Shown piece by piece: positions 31,402-41,366 of a stretch of DNA of 47,150 nucleotides. The position numbers were made by a program, and so were the translations under genes. The DNA comes from Hydrogenophaga sp. Lineage in GTDB: Bacteria > Pseudomonadota > Gammaproteobacteria > Burkholderiales > Burkholderiaceae_C. Under the pieces are notes generated by a model. That model made no database searches. It saw only the letters and a program-made list of their open reading frames with translations, and was not told the DNA's origin. The DNA is taken from NCBI RefSeq assembly GCF_030656115.1, contig NZ_JAUSOO010000062.1, forward strand, positions 1 to 47,150, in the 5' to 3' direction. How positions within the stretch are numbered: the stretch's first letter is position 1; each line of letters starts with the position of its first letter.

Positions 31402-34308
31402 ATGTCCGACACCCTGCACCAACCCGGCCTGCTTTCCTTGTCCAAATCGTTCGAGCCCGCCGCGCTCGAAGCCCACTGGGGCCCGGAATGGGAACGGCGT
31501 GGCTATGGGGTGGCCGGTTTTCGGGGCACCGGGGCCCCAGCAGAAGGCGCACCGTCGTTCGCCATCCAGCTGCCGCCACCGAACGTGACCGGCACGCTGC
31601 ACATGGGCCACGCGTTCAACCAGACCATCATGGACTCGCTCACGCGCTACCACCGCATGAGCGGCGCCAACACGGTGTGGGTACCCGGCACCGACCACGC
31701 CGGCATCGCCACGCAGATCGTGGTGGAGCGCCAGCTGCAGGAAAAAGGCATCAGCCGCCACGACATGGGCCCCACGCCGGCCGAGGCGCGCAAGAACTTC
31801 GTCGCCAAGGTCTGGGAATGGAAGGAAGAAAGCGGCAACACCATCACCACGCAGATGCGCCGCATGGGCGACTCGGTGGACTGGAGCCGCGAGTACTTCA
31901 CCATGGACCCCAAGCTCAGCAAGGTCGTGACCGAGACCTTTGTACAGCTCTACCAGCAGGGCCTGATCTACCGTGGCAAGCGCCTGGTGAACTGGGACCC
32001 GGTGCTGATGTCGGCGGTGTCGGATTTGGAGGTGGAGAGCGAGGAAGAGGACGGCTCGCTCTGGCACATTCGTTACCCGGTGGATGGCTCGGATGAATCG
32101 CTGGTGGTCGCCACCACCCGACCCGAAACCATGCTGGGCGACACCGCCGTGATGGTGCACCCAGAGGACGAACGCTACACCCACCTGATCGGCCAGCAAG
32201 TCAAACTGCCCATCACCGGGCGCCTCGTGCCTGTGATCGCCGACGCGTATGTGGACAAGGCGTTTGGCACCGGCGTGGTGAAGGTCACACCGGCGCACGA
32301 CCCGAACGACTACCAGGTCGGCCAGCGCCACGGCTTGGCCATGCTGACCATCTTCAGCTTGGAGGCCAAGGTATCTGCCGCCGAAGCGGCTGACATCCCG
32401 GCTACTTACGTTGGGCTGGACCGCTTCGTCGCGCGCAAGCAGATCGTGGCCCAGCTGGAGGCTGAAGGCCTGCTGGTCGAAGTCAAGAAACACAAACTGA
32501 TGGTGCCACGCTGCGCCCGCACCGGCCAGGTGATCGAACCCATGCTCACCGACCAGTGGTTTGTGGCCATGACCAGCAAGGGCAATGAACACAACACCAG
32601 CGGCACGTCCATCGCCGACAAGGCGGTCGCGGCTGTGCAGTCGGGCGAGGTGACCTTCGTGCCCGAAAATTGGGTCAACACCTACAACCAGTGGATGAAC
32701 AACATCCAGGACTGGTGCATCAGCCGCCAGCTCTGGTGGGGCCACCAGATCCCAGCCTGGTACGACGAGCAGGGCCAAGTGTACGTGGCGCGCAACCAGG
32801 AAGAAGCACAGGCCCAGGCGGGTGCAGGCAAGGTGCTCACGCGCGACGAAGACGTGCTGGACACCTGGTATTCCAGCGCCTTGGTGCCCTTCTCCACCAT
32901 GGGCTGGCCTGAACAAGGCGACAAACCCACCGACGACTACAACCTCTACCTGCCCAGCACCGTGCTGGTGACGGGCTACGACATCATCTTCTTCTGGGTG
33001 GCCCGGATGATCATGATGACGACCCATTTCACCGGCCGCGTGCCGTTCAAGCACGTCTACATTCACGGCCTGGTGCGCGACGCGCAGGGCCAGAAGATGA
33101 GCAAGAGCGAAGGCAACGTGCTCGACCCGGTGGACCTGATCGACGGCATTTCGCTCGCACCGCTCTTGGACAAGCGCACCACCGGCCTGCGCAAGCCCGA
33201 AACGGCGCCCAAGGTGCGCAAGCAGACCGAAAAAGAATTCCCCGACGGCATTCCGGCCTACGGTGCCGACGCACTGCGCTTCACCTTTGCAGCGCTCGCC
33301 TCGCTGGGGCGCAGCATCAACTTCGACAGCAAGCGCTGCGAGGGCTACCGCAACTTCTGCAACAAGCTCTGGAACGCCACCCGCTTCACGCTGATGAACT
33401 GCGAGGGCCAGGACTGCGGACTGAAAGAACACGGCGCGGCGGAATGCCTGCCGGGCGGCTACCTTGAATTCAGCCAGCCCGACCGCTGGATCGTCTCCCG
33501 TTTGCAGCATGTCGAGGCCGACGTGGCCCGTGGCTTTGCCGAATACCGGCTGGACAACGTGGCCAACACGGTCTACGACTTTGTGTGGAACGAGTTCTGC
33601 GACTGGTATCTGGAAATCGCCAAGGTGCAGATCAACACCGGCAACGCGGCGCAGCAGCGCGCCACGCGCCGCACGCTCATTCGCACGCTGGAGACCATCC
33701 TGCGCCTGGCGCACCCGGTCATTCCGTTCATCACCGAAGAACTCTGGCAAAAAGTAGCGCCGGTGGCCGGACGCGCCGGGCCGTCGGTCAGCGTGGCCAC
33801 GTACCCGGTGAGCCAGCCCGAGCGCATCGACCCGGTGGCCGAAGCCCATGTGACCCAGCTCAAAAGCCTGGTGGACGCCTGCCGCAACCTGCGCGGTGAA
33901 ATGAACGTGTCACCCGCCACCCGCCTGCCGCTGTACGTGCTGGGCGACACCGCCTTCATGCAGGGCGCCGGGCCGGTGCTGCAGGCGCTGGCCAAGCTCA
34001 GCGAGGTGAAGGTGTTTGACGACGAGGCCGCCTGGGCTGCGGCAGCGCAATCGGCCCCCGTGGCGGTGGTGGGCGAGGCACGCCTGTGCCTGTTCATGGA
34101 AATTGACGTGGCGGCCGAGAAGCTGCGCCTGGGCAAAGAAGCCGCCCGCCTGGAAGGTGAAATTGCCAAGGCGGGCGCGAAGCTGGCCAACGAGGCGTTT
34201 GTGGCCAAAGCGCCACCAGCGGTGATTGACCAGGAAAAGAAGCGGGTGGCCGACTTCACCGCCACGCTGGCCAAGGTGCGCGAGCAGCTGGCCCGGCTGG
34301 GGACCTGA
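31402..34308 (+). CDS. valS: Valyl-tRNA synthetase
   Basis: A 968-residue class I synthetase charging tRNA-Val. The HIGH motif is HMGH at 67-70 in [15 protein letters not shown], and KMSKS is at 565-569 in [10 protein letters not shown]. The editing (CP1) domain with [19 protein letters not shown] and the C-terminal coiled-coil arm ([20 protein letters not shown]) are complete. The length agrees with proteobacterial ValRS (about 950). A terminator-like hairpin directly precedes the start. It is convergent with the next gene. Confidence 0.97.
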   Translation: MSDTLHQPGLLSLSKSFEPAALEAHWGPEWERRGYGVAGFRGTGAPAEGAPSFAIQLPPPNVTGTLHMGHAFNQTIMDSLTRYHRMSGANTVWVPGTDHAGIATQIVVERQLQEKGISRHDMGPTPAEARKNFVAKVWEWKEESGNTITTQMRRMGDSVDWSREYFTMDPKLSKVVTETFVQLYQQGLIYRGKRLVNWDPVLMSAVSDLEVESEEEDGSLWHIRYPVDGSDESLVVATTRPETMLGDTAVMVHPEDERYTHLIGQQVKLPITGRLVPVIADAYVDKAFGTGVVKVTPAHDPNDYQVGQRHGLAMLTIFSLEAKVSAAEAADIPATYVGLDRFVARKQIVAQLEAEGLLVEVKKHKLMVPRCARTGQVIEPMLTDQWFVAMTSKGNEHNTSGTSIADKAVAAVQSGEVTFVPENWVNTYNQWMNNIQDWCISRQLWWGHQIPAWYDEQGQVYVARNQEEAQAQAGAGKVLTRDEDVLDTWYSSALVPFSTMGWPEQGDKPTDDYNLYLPSTVLVTGYDIIFFWVARMIMMTTHFTGRVPFKHVYIHGLVRDAQGQKMSKSEGNVLDPVDLIDGISLAPLLDKRTTGLRKPETAPKVRKQTEKEFPDGIPAYGADALRFTFAALASLGRSINFDSKRCEGYRNFCNKLWNATRFTLMNCEGQDCGLKEHGAAECLPGGYLEFSQPDRWIVSRLQHVEADVARGFAEYRLDNVANTVYDFVWNEFCDWYLEIAKVQINTGNAAQQRATRRTLIRTLETILRLAHPVIPFITEELWQKVAPVAGRAGPSVSVATYPVSQPERIDPVAEAHVTQLKSLVDACRNLRGEMNVSPATRLPLYVLGDTAFMQGAGPVLQALAKLSEVKVFDDEAAWAAAAQSAPVAVVGEARLCLFMEIDVAAEKLRLGKEAARLEGEIAKAGAKLANEAFVAKAPPAVIDQEKKRVADFTATLAKVREQLARLGT

Positions 34309-34327
34309 ACGGTCCGTACGGAACGAT

Positions 34328-34353
34328 CCGGGCACTGCTTCAGCGGGCCCGGT
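34328..34353. terminator. Weak hairpin between convergent genes
   Basis: CCGGGC and GCCCGG can pair across about 13 bases after the valS stop, followed only by TTTC. It may end valS transcription, but there is no long T run. Confidence 0.3.
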
Positions 34354-34365
34354 TTCAAGGGGATT

Positions 34366-35406
34366 TCAGCGTCTGAGAAGATCCAGCGAGCCCCATTGAG
34401 ACGGAGACGCTGCTTGCGGTACTTCATGATCGGCACCGTCCAGGCCATCCAGTGAAGCAAAGTCGCTGTACCGGGTTTCAGAACGCGGCGCCTGCGGCGA
34501 CAGGCATTCATGGATGCGGTGCGCCACATACCAACTCGCACGCAACTTGGCTTCGCGCGTGTGTGAGCCCAGGCGCGGTGTCAGGTGCAAGTTGGACAAC
34601 CCATGCAACGGGGTGCCTTCGGCCGCAAAACGGGGGTTGGCGCCATCCAGAAGACAGGCGTCGATGCGTCCATCGGACAAGGCTTGGGCCAGAGACTCCG
34701 GGTCAAACAGCGAACTGCGGCTCAACCCGACCCACAATTGTCCTGGCTTGCAGTGGTTGAGCAACCGCTCGCCGATCCAGCCTTTGAAACGTGAGGCATA
34801 CACCACCTGAAGCGACACCGCGTCAGAACGGGCGAGCAGGTCTTGCACCGTGGTGGGCTCAACACCCAGTTTGTCCCAGATGGGCGCAGCTTGGTGCACC
34901 GCCGGATCGTAGCCCAGCAGTCGCACACCCAAGCCTTTGAGCATGGGCGCCAGGGTGTGCGCCACTGGCGCCAAACCCAGCAGGCCCACGGTGCTGCCCG
35001 CGAGTTCACGGCCCATGCGCACCTGCGAAATCTTGCGCCCCAGCAAAGCACTGATCATGCCGCGGCGGTACAGCATGAGCAGCCCGTAGAGCACGTACTC
35101 GGCGTTGGAACGAACGGCAGCACTGCGTGCCTGGACCACCCGCACCTGGCGGCGTGCGCAGGCCTCAAGATCGGTGTTGTCGCTGGAAACCTGCATGCGC
35201 GCAATCAACGCCAGCTTGGGCGAGAAGTCGAGAAACTCCTGCGACACGATCACGTGGGCAGGTAACACAACAGCACGCGTCTTGTACATGCTCTTGCGCA
35301 ACTCGATCGAATCGTCACCAAGCTCGGGGCGGTAGCTGACTTCGTGACGCTCTTGAAGCCAGCTCAAGGCTTCGGGCACCAAAGGGTCAACCAGCAAGAT
35401 TTCCAT
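34366..35406 (-). CDS. 2-hydroxyacid dehydrogenase-like protein with degenerate active site
   Basis: 346 residues with the two-domain fold of D-isomer 2-hydroxyacid dehydrogenases (PGDH/formate dehydrogenase type): catalytic-domain start MEILLVDPLVPEALSW and NAD domain STVGLLGLAPVAHTLAPMLK. Arg230 (GLSRSSL) is kept, but the usual acidic residue is missing (DGANPRF at 254-260) and the catalytic histidine of TPHxG is Arg278 in LTPRLGSHT. The dinucleotide motif GxGxxG is also altered (GLLGLAPVA). It is therefore probably not an active dehydrogenase; a regulatory or binding role is inferred. The tusA-like gene begins upstream on the same strand with a 54-base gap. Confidence 0.78.
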   Translation of the reverse strand: MEILLVDPLVPEALSWLQERHEVSYRPELGDDSIELRKSMYKTRAVVLPAHVIVSQEFLDFSPKLALIARMQVSSDNTDLEACARRQVRVVQARSAAVRSNAEYVLYGLLMLYRRGMISALLGRKISQVRMGRELAGSTVGLLGLAPVAHTLAPMLKGLGVRLLGYDPAVHQAAPIWDKLGVEPTTVQDLLARSDAVSLQVVYASRFKGWIGERLLNHCKPGQLWVGLSRSSLFDPESLAQALSDGRIDACLLDGANPRFAAEGTPLHGLSNLHLTPRLGSHTREAKLRASWYVAHRIHECLSPQAPRSETRYSDFASLDGLDGADHEVPQAASPSQWGSLDLLRR

Positions 35407-35460
35407 GTTGTGCGCAATCGCAATGAAGAAGCTGGTCCGGTTCAAAAACCAGCGTGCCTG

Positions 35461-35688
35461 TCAGCGGCGTTTCAAGAGCGTGAAATGGTCACTGCCCACG
35501 GTCTGCTGTTCCAGCAGTTCATTGCCCGTCTGTTTGGCGAAAGCCTGAAAGTCACGAACCGAACCGGTATCGGTTGAAATCACGCACAAGGTCTGGCCGC
35601 TTTGCATGTCAGCAAGCGCCTTCTTGGCCTTCAAAATAGGCAGCGGGCAGTTCAGGCCACGGGCATCGAGTTCTTTGTCGGCTTGCAT
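35461..35688 (-). CDS. TusA-family sulfur carrier protein
   Basis: A 75-residue protein with the family opening KELDARGLNCPLPILKAKKA. Cys14 in the CPxP motif carries persulfide sulfur. TusA passes sulfur for tRNA 2-thiolation or other sulfur trafficking; small paralogues are common in Comamonadaceae, so the exact pathway is not certain. cysM lies nearby on the same strand with the NUDIX gene between them, so a sulfur-related context is possible. Confidence 0.88.
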   Translation of the reverse strand: MQADKELDARGLNCPLPILKAKKALADMQSGQTLCVISTDTGSVRDFQAFAKQTGNELLEQQTVGSDHFTLLKRR

Positions 35689-35811
35689 GGGAGTTCCTCA
35701 GAATGGCTGATTCTAAGCGGGCAGGCACCCCACCCCACCAGCAAAGACCGGCCAGAACCCGGTTGGCGTGCACAAAGCACGGTTTTGCGAAGGCTCTAAA
35801 TCTGGAGTCGA

Positions 35812-36345
35812 TCAATCGCTGGTGGACGGTGATCCCATAAACACGGGCTCAATGCCCCGACCGCGCAGCCAGTCGGCCAACGCAAGGCCGGTACCGGCGC
35901 CCCAGCAACGCACCTGCTCAGGCCGCAGGAATTTGTATTCGACCAGTTCTGGTGAGAGGCGAACCTCGCCGTACGCGACTGCGTGGTAGGTGATGAGAAC
36001 TTGGTTCATGCGCTGAAAATCGTGCACACCCACCAAACTCAGCCGGCTCACCTGCAAGCTGGTTTCTTCGGCAATTTCCCGGCGAATACCGTCTTCGGGG
36101 GTCTCGCCGGCCTCCATGAAACCGGTGATGAGGCCAAACATGCGGTTTTGCCAGGCGGCATTGCGCGCCAGCAGCACCATGCCGTCCACTTCGACAATGG
36201 CCGCCAGCACCGGCGTGGGGTTGTTCCAGTGGGTAAAACCACAGGCCGCGCAGCGCAAGCGCTGGGTCAAGCCACCGTCCTCCTCTTTGCCGATGAGGGC
36301 CAGCGGCCCTGCGCAAGACGGGCAAAACCGGAACTCGGTGTTCAT
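35812..36345 (-). CDS. NUDIX hydrolase with zinc ribbon
   Basis: 177 residues. An N-terminal zinc ribbon with Cys8/Cys11 and Cys32/Cys35 (as in NudC-type NADH pyrophosphatases) is followed by a NUDIX box in GFMEAGETPEDGIRREIAEE (Gly75, Glu81, Arg89-Glu90, Glu93-Glu94). It should hydrolyse a nucleoside diphosphate linked to X, possibly NAD(H) or capped RNA, but it is shorter than NudC and lacks that enzyme's N-terminal domain, so the substrate is open. Confidence 0.88.
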   Translation of the reverse strand: MNTEFRFCPSCAGPLALIGKEEDGGLTQRLRCAACGFTHWNNPTPVLAAIVEVDGMVLLARNAAWQNRMFGLITGFMEAGETPEDGIRREIAEETSLQVSRLSLVGVHDFQRMNQVLITYHAVAYGEVRLSPELVEYKFLRPEQVRCWGAGTGLALADWLRGRGIEPVFMGSPSTSD

Positions 36346-36411
36346 GCCATCAGCCTTTGTTTTTGAATGTGACCGTGGCCTGAGCAGCCAGTGGCCGTGT
36401 AAAACGCCCCA

Positions 36412-37314
36412 TCAAGCGGGGAACACACCGGTTGACAGGTAGCGGTCGCCGCGGTCACACACGACAAAGGCGATGGTGGCGTTTTCCACCTGCTGCGCCA
36501 CCTGCTGAGCCACCCAGCAAGCACCCGCCGCCGAGATACCGGCAAAGATGCCCTCTTCACGGGCCAAGCGGCGACACATGTCTTCTGCATCGGCCTGGTT
36601 CACGTAAATCAGTTCGTCCACGGCGCTGGGGTCGTAAATTTTGGGCAGGTATTCCTGTGGCCATTTGCGAATGCCCGGGATGCGGGAACCTTCACTGGGT
36701 TGGGCACCCACAATGCGAACCGCCGGGTTCTTTTCTTTCAGGAAACGCGACACGCCGGTGATGGTGCCGGTGGTACCCATGGCGCTCACGAAATGGGTGA
36801 TGCGCCCAGCCGTTTGCTCCCACAGCTCGGGGCCGGTGGTCTCGTAGTGGATGCGGGGATTGTCGGCGTTGGCAAACTGGTCCAGCACCCGCCCTTTGCC
36901 TTCGGCCTGCATGCGGTCGGCCAGATCGCGGGCCGACTCCATGCCGCCGCTCTTGGGCGTGAGGATCAGTTCTGCCCCAAACGCCTTCATGGTTTGGGCC
37001 CGCTCAATGGACAAGTCCTCCGGCATGATCAGCACCATGCGGTAACCCTTGATGGCGGCCGCCATGGCCAGTGCGATGCCGGTGTTGCCCGAAGTGGCTT
37101 CAATCAGGGTGTCACCGGGCTGGATATCGCCCCGCTCCTCGGCCCGCCGAATCATGGACACCGCAGGCCGGTCTTTCACCGATCCGGCCGGGTTGTTGCC
37201 CTCCAGCTTGCCCAGAATCACGTTGCCACGGGCTACGTTTTCCGCTGAGCCAATGCGCTGCAAGGCCACAAGCGGGGTTTTTCCAATCGCGTCTTCAATG
37301 GTCGGGTAGTTCAT
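36412..37314 (-). CDS. cysM: Cysteine synthase B
   Basis: A 300-residue PLP enzyme making cysteine from O-acetylserine and sulfide or thiosulfate. The PLP lysine is Lys47 in NPAGSVKDRPA, with the substrate loop TSGNTG and phosphate-binding GTTGTITG. The motif SEGSRIPGIRKWPQEYLPKI is typical of CysM, and the length matches the E. coli enzyme (303). A GTG three codons upstream is less likely than the ATG. It is divergent from tRNA-Leu, with 39 bases between. Confidence 0.94.
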   Translation of the reverse strand: MNYPTIEDAIGKTPLVALQRIGSAENVARGNVILGKLEGNNPAGSVKDRPAVSMIRRAEERGDIQPGDTLIEATSGNTGIALAMAAAIKGYRMVLIMPEDLSIERAQTMKAFGAELILTPKSGGMESARDLADRMQAEGKGRVLDQFANADNPRIHYETTGPELWEQTAGRITHFVSAMGTTGTITGVSRFLKEKNPAVRIVGAQPSEGSRIPGIRKWPQEYLPKIYDPSAVDELIYVNQADAEDMCRRLAREEGIFAGISAAGACWVAQQVAQQVENATIAFVVCDRGDRYLSTGVFPA

Positions 37315-37353
37315 GGTCAACACTGTGCCATAATTCAGGGCTTGCGAATTACC

Positions 37354-37438
37354 GCCCGGGTGGTGAAATTGGTAGACGCAGGGGACTCAAAATCCCCCGC
37401 CGCAAGGCGTGCCGGTTCGAGTCCGGCCCTGGGCACCA
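37354..37438 (+). tRNA. tRNA-Leu (anticodon CAA)
   Basis: An 85-base class II tRNA. The acceptor stem GCCCGGG pairs with CCTGGGC (one G-U), with D-arm GGTGAAATTGGTAGACGC, anticodon loop CTCAAAA giving CAA (37388-37390), a long variable arm CGCCGCAAGGCGT and T-loop GGTTCGAGTCC. The CCA end is encoded. It reads UUG leucine codons. Confidence 0.96.
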
Positions 37439-37440
37439 AA

Positions 37441-38163
37441 TCAAGGCCGTGCAGCGACAGCTGCACGGCCTTTTTGCTGTGCGTCAGGCGTTGAAAGGGC
37501 TGTTTTGGGCGCACGCTCCAGCTCGTCTTGCAGCACACGCTGGTACACGCGGGGCAGCTCACGGCTCATGCTGTTGTTTTCAATCCCGTAGCCCAGGCTG
37601 GTCCAGGTACCCGAGAGTCGCCGCAACACCGGCTGCACCTGCCCCTGGCGCAGCTGTGCAGACAGGTTGCCCCAGCGGGGCTCAGACAACCAGGCGTACA
37701 CCACCGTGTCTTGGTAGATCGGAGCAAAACTCAGTTGCATGGCGTCCAGGGGGTCGTTGGTGCGTTCGGGGTGGTGGCGTGCAGCCAGTTCCACCCAAGT
37801 ACCCGCCAACAATTGGTAGCGCCCAGCGGCCGTAGAACAATTGCCTTTGTTGGGGCCGCGCCCGATGCGCTCGCAGCGGTTGGGGTGCTTGTCCAGCGTC
37901 CAGACATAACCGCCGCCGTAGAGAACGTGGTAAGGACGCAACACATTCGACTCACTCGCGGAGATGGTGCGCATGAGCGCCCGCACATAGGGGTCGCCCC
38001 CCTGCATGACCAACACACGCGTACCCGGCATCAGCAACACTGGGCGCCACCACCACACCAACAGCAACATCAAGGCCGCCACCCCCACAGCAACCCCCAC
38101 GCGCCAGCGCATGGGGGCACTGTAGGCAGCGGTCTCGGAACTTGAGGAGCGGGGAGTAAACAT
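37441..38163 (-). CDS. Lambda-lysozyme-like (GH104) membrane-anchored muramidase
   Basis: 240 residues. A membrane helix at about 22-38 (VGVAVGVAALMLLLVWWW) anchors a periplasmic domain resembling phage lambda endolysin/GH104: Glu71 in SASESN aligns with the lambda catalytic Glu19, and the signature STAAGRYQLL is present, with a cysteine pair (RCERIGRGPNKGNC). It should cleave peptidoglycan as a lytic transglycosylase. Its last codons run through the tRNA-Leu terminator. The ATG at 38163 is preferred over the longer open frame. No other phage genes are near. Confidence 0.82.
   Translation of the reverse strand: MFTPRSSSSETAAYSAPMRWRVGVAVGVAALMLLLVWWWRPVLLMPGTRVLVMQGGDPYVRALMRTISASESNVLRPYHVLYGGGYVWTLDKHPNRCERIGRGPNKGNCSTAAGRYQLLAGTWVELAARHHPERTNDPLDAMQLSFAPIYQDTVVYAWLSEPRWGNLSAQLRQGQVQPVLRRLSGTWTSLGYGIENNSMSRELPRVYQRVLQDELERAPKTALSTPDAQQKGRAAVAARP
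37445..37475 (+). terminator. Strong intrinsic terminator after tRNA-Leu
   Basis: GGCCGTGCAGC and GCTGCACGGCC pair perfectly over 11 bp with loop GACA and are followed by TTTTT. It also encodes the C-terminal end of the convergent lysozyme-like gene on the other strand. Confidence 0.92.
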
Positions 38164-38242
38164 GTGGCCCTGCGGTGGAACAGGCCAAAAGAGCCTGAGA
38201 GAATACCCATTGTCCAACACCCTGCCGCTGCGCACCGTCACC

Positions 38243-39220
38243 ATGCTGCTGCCCTCTCTTGCCATCCTCGTCGGCCTTGCCTTGCTGGTCTGGAGTGCCG
38301 ACCGTTTTGTCGAAGGCGCTTCGTCCACCGCGAGCCACTATTCGGTGCCACCCTTGCTGGTGGGCATGCTGATTGTGGGTTTTGGCACCTCGGCGCCCGA
38401 GATGGTGGTGTCCACCCTGGCGGCCAGTCAAGGCAACCCGGGGCTGGCGCTGGGCAACGCCTGGGGCTCCAACATCGTCAACATCGCGCTGATTCTGGGG
38501 GTGACGGCCCTGATCTCGCCCATCATCGTGCACTCGATGATTTTGCGCAAAGAACTGCCCATCCTGGCTGCCGTCACGGCGTTGTCGGCCTACCTGGTGT
38601 GGGACGGCCAGATCACCCGGCTGGACGCCTGGGTGCTGCTGGCGGTGTTTGGCGTGCTGGTGACCTGGTCCATCGTGGAAGGTATGCGCGGCGGCGGCGA
38701 TGCGCTGGCCGTTGAAACGGCTACCGAGCTGAAAGCGCATGCGATGCCGCTGAATCGTTCGCTGGTGTGGCTGGTGGTGGGCCTGCTGGTGTTGGTGGCC
38801 AGTTCGCGCCTGCTGGTTTGGGGCGCCGTGAGCATTGCGCAGTCGCTGGGTGTCAGCGACCTGATCATTGGCCTGACGGTGGTGGCCGTGGGCACCTCCC
38901 TGCCCGAACTGGCGTCGTGTGTGGCGGCTGCGCGCAAGGGCGAGCACGACATCGCGCTGGGCAACGTGTTGGGCTCAAATCTGTTCAACACGCTGGCGGT
39001 GGTGGGTATTGCGGGTGCGATTGCCCCCATCAACATAGAGGCCGCCTCAATCACCCGCGATCTGCCTGTGATGGCGGGTTTGACACTGGTGCTGTTCGTG
39101 ATGGGCTGGGGCTTTCGCGGACGCCAGGGCCGCATCAACCGCTGGGAAGCCGGTGCGCTGCTGGCGGCCTACCTGGCCTACACCGGCTGGCTGCTGAGCA
39201 CCATCGCGCCAGCCGCCTGA
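38243..39220 (+). CDS. Calcium/sodium (CaCA family) exchanger
   Basis: A 325-residue inner-membrane protein with about ten helices in two inverted repeats. The alpha-motifs are GFGTSAPEM (47-55) in the first half and VGTSLPEL in the second, with their glutamates binding the cation. It resembles E. coli YrbG. The ATG at 38243 was chosen because the upstream open frame overlaps the divergent lysozyme gene and is not hydrophobic. It is convergent with the SDR gene, with 13 bases between. Confidence 0.9.
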   Translation: MLLPSLAILVGLALLVWSADRFVEGASSTASHYSVPPLLVGMLIVGFGTSAPEMVVSTLAASQGNPGLALGNAWGSNIVNIALILGVTALISPIIVHSMILRKELPILAAVTALSAYLVWDGQITRLDAWVLLAVFGVLVTWSIVEGMRGGGDALAVETATELKAHAMPLNRSLVWLVVGLLVLVASSRLLVWGAVSIAQSLGVSDLIIGLTVVAVGTSLPELASCVAAARKGEHDIALGNVLGSNLFNTLAVVGIAGAIAPINIEAASITRDLPVMAGLTLVLFVMGWGFRGRQGRINRWEAGALLAAYLAYTGWLLSTIAPAA

Positions 39221-39233
39221 CCCGGCGCACCGC

Positions 39234-40160
39234 TCAACCGGGCTGAGCCAACCCCTCGGCCACGGTGGGGTACTGCAGGCGAAGGCGCAATTCGGTTTTC
39301 ATGCGCTCGTTGTGCAGGCGACGCGATTCGCTCATGAAGCTCAGCAGCATCAGCGGCAGCTGGTCGCCCGCCGCATCGCGCCCAATACGGGGCGGGCGAG
39401 GCAGGCCATAGAGATCGGCGGCCAGGTCGAAATAGTCGCCCATTTTCAGTTGGGTGTCGTCCACCACGTTCACATTGCGCTGCGGCCGCCCGCGCCACAG
39501 CGCCAGCACACAAGCGCGGGCCAGATCGTGTGCGTGAATGTGGTTGGTGTACACGTCATCACTTTCGCGCAGCACGGGCGTGCCTCGCAACAGGCGCTCG
39601 CGTGGGGTGCCGCCGGCCCGGTCGGGCGCGTAAATGCCCGGAATGCGCAGCACGCTGGTGCGCACACCGGTGGCGCTGCCCAGCCAGTGCACCGCGGTTT
39701 CGGCGTCAACCCGGCGCCAGGCGCGCGGCGTGCGCGGCTGGGCAGGCGTGGCTTCGCTGACCCAGCGGCCCTGCCAGTCGCCATAGACCCCGCTGGTAGA
39801 CCCATACACCAACGCTGCGGGCACCGAGCGCTGCGCCAGCACACGCACCAGGGCGCGGGTGCGCGGGTCCAGCCGCCAGTCGGTCTGTTCGCCCGAGGGC
39901 GGCGGCGCCAGATGCAGCACCCGGGTGGCCAGGCCAGCCAGTCGCTGCAGACTGTGCGCGTCGTCCAGGTTGCCCAGCAGCGGTGTGATGCCCTGCGCGC
40001 GCAGGCTGGCACAACGTTCGGGCGACGAGGTCAGGGCCAGAATGCGGGCGCGCGCACCACCGCCGAGCACGCGGGCAGCGCGCTGGCCGACATCGCCACA
40101 GCCAATGATCAGGACCCGCTCACGCCGAAAGCGTGCGGGCAAAGCGCCAAGTAGGCTCAT
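39234..40160 (-). CDS. NAD(P)-dependent epimerase/SDR-like protein (YeeZ type)
   Basis: 308 residues. An extended-SDR Rossmann motif is at 20-25 (GCGDVG) after VLIIG, with LHLAPPPSGEQTD and a YGSTSGVYGDW active-site segment that keeps the catalytic Ser-Tyr region, though the Lys of YxxxK is not evident. IPGIYAPDRAGG and NVVDDTQLKMGDYFD complete the fold. Function is unknown; it resembles E. coli YeeZ. It is divergent from the flavin reductase gene, with 78 bases between. Confidence 0.82.
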   Translation of the reverse strand: MSLLGALPARFRRERVLIIGCGDVGQRAARVLGGGARARILALTSSPERCASLRAQGITPLLGNLDDAHSLQRLAGLATRVLHLAPPPSGEQTDWRLDPRTRALVRVLAQRSVPAALVYGSTSGVYGDWQGRWVSEATPAQPRTPRAWRRVDAETAVHWLGSATGVRTSVLRIPGIYAPDRAGGTPRERLLRGTPVLRESDDVYTNHIHAHDLARACVLALWRGRPQRNVNVVDDTQLKMGDYFDLAADLYGLPRPPRIGRDAAGDQLPLMLLSFMSESRRLHNERMKTELRLRLQYPTVAEGLAQPG

Positions 40161-40238
40161 GCGAATTCCGAATTTGCGACAATGGAAAATTACCGGTGCG
40201 GCTGCGGCACACCGAAGGCACCTCAACACCCAGACTGT

Positions 40239-41270
40239 ATGACATTCACCATCACCGTTCAGCCCAGCGGACGCACCTTTGAATCTCAACCCAACGAAGC
40301 CATTTTGGCCGCCGGCATTCGCCAGGGCATTGGCCTGCCTTACGGCTGCAAAGACGGCGCCTGCGGCTCGTGCAAATGCAAGCTGTTGTCGGGCAGCGTG
40401 AACCATGGCGCGCACCAGGCCAAAGCGCTCAGCGCCGACGAAGAGGCCGCTGGCTACGTGCTGACTTGCTGCGGTGTGGCGCAAAGCGATGTGGTGCTCG
40501 AATCGCGCCAAGTGACCGAAGCCGGTGCGTTTCCCATCAAAAAAATGCCGGTGCGCGTGAGCGCACTCGAACGCGCTTCGCACGACGTGATCGTGCTGCG
40601 CCTGCAGCTCCCGGCCAGCGACGCCTTTCAGTACCACGCAGGCCAGTACGTGGAATTTTTGCTGCGCGACGGCGACCGGCGCAGCTATTCCATGGCCAAT
40701 GCCCCGCACACGCAGGCGGTCCAGCCGTCCGTGGAACTGCATTTGCGGCACATGCCCGGTGGCAAGTTCACCGACCACGTGTTTGGTGCCCTGAAGGAAA
40801 AGGACATCTTGCGCATTGAAGGGCCCTATGGCAGCTTCTACCTGCGCGAAGACAGCCCAAAGCCCTTGATTTTTCTGGCCTCGGGCACGGGCTTTGCACC
40901 CATCAAGGCGATCATCGAACACATGCAGTTCAAGGGCATTAACCGCCCCACCACGCTGTACTGGGGCGGCCGCCGCCCTGCCGATCTGTACCAGAGCGCC
41001 TGGATCGAAGCCCAGCTGGCCAGCATGCCCCACCTGCGTTATGTGCCGGTGGTGTCAGACGCACAGCCCGAAGACCAGTGGACCGGACGCACGGGCTTTG
41101 TGCACCGGGCCGTGCTGCAAGACTTCCCCAATCTCTCAGGCCATCAGGTGTATGCCTGCGGTGCACCCATCGTGGTGGAGTCGGCCCGTACCGACTTCAG
41201 CGCGCAAGCGGGCTTGCCACCCGAAGAATTTTTTGCCGACTCGTTCACCAGTGCGGCCGACAAAGTTTGA
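40239..41270 (+). CDS. 2Fe-2S/FAD NAD(P)H oxidoreductase
   Basis: 343 residues in three modules: a plant-type ferredoxin domain (Cys37, 42, 45 and 77; CKDGACGSCKC), an FAD domain (RRSYSMANAP) and an NAD(P)H domain (LASGTGFAPIKAII, ending near VYACGAP). Such proteins are often named CDP-6-deoxy-delta-3,4-glucoseen reductase or phenol/benzoate hydroxylase reductase. No oxygenase or sugar gene lies beside it, so it is more likely a general electron supplier. The ATG at 40239 begins the ferredoxin domain. Confidence 0.88.
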   Translation: MTFTITVQPSGRTFESQPNEAILAAGIRQGIGLPYGCKDGACGSCKCKLLSGSVNHGAHQAKALSADEEAAGYVLTCCGVAQSDVVLESRQVTEAGAFPIKKMPVRVSALERASHDVIVLRLQLPASDAFQYHAGQYVEFLLRDGDRRSYSMANAPHTQAVQPSVELHLRHMPGGKFTDHVFGALKEKDILRIEGPYGSFYLREDSPKPLIFLASGTGFAPIKAIIEHMQFKGINRPTTLYWGGRRPADLYQSAWIEAQLASMPHLRYVPVVSDAQPEDQWTGRTGFVHRAVLQDFPNLSGHQVYACGAPIVVESARTDFSAQAGLPPEEFFADSFTSAADKV

Positions 41271-41366
41271 CCCACTTGACCTCAGCGGACGGCATCGCTG
41301 TCGAAAACGGATCAGCAACCGCCCGCCGTGCTCTTTTTTGTTTCGTTACATACCGGAGACCTGAAC

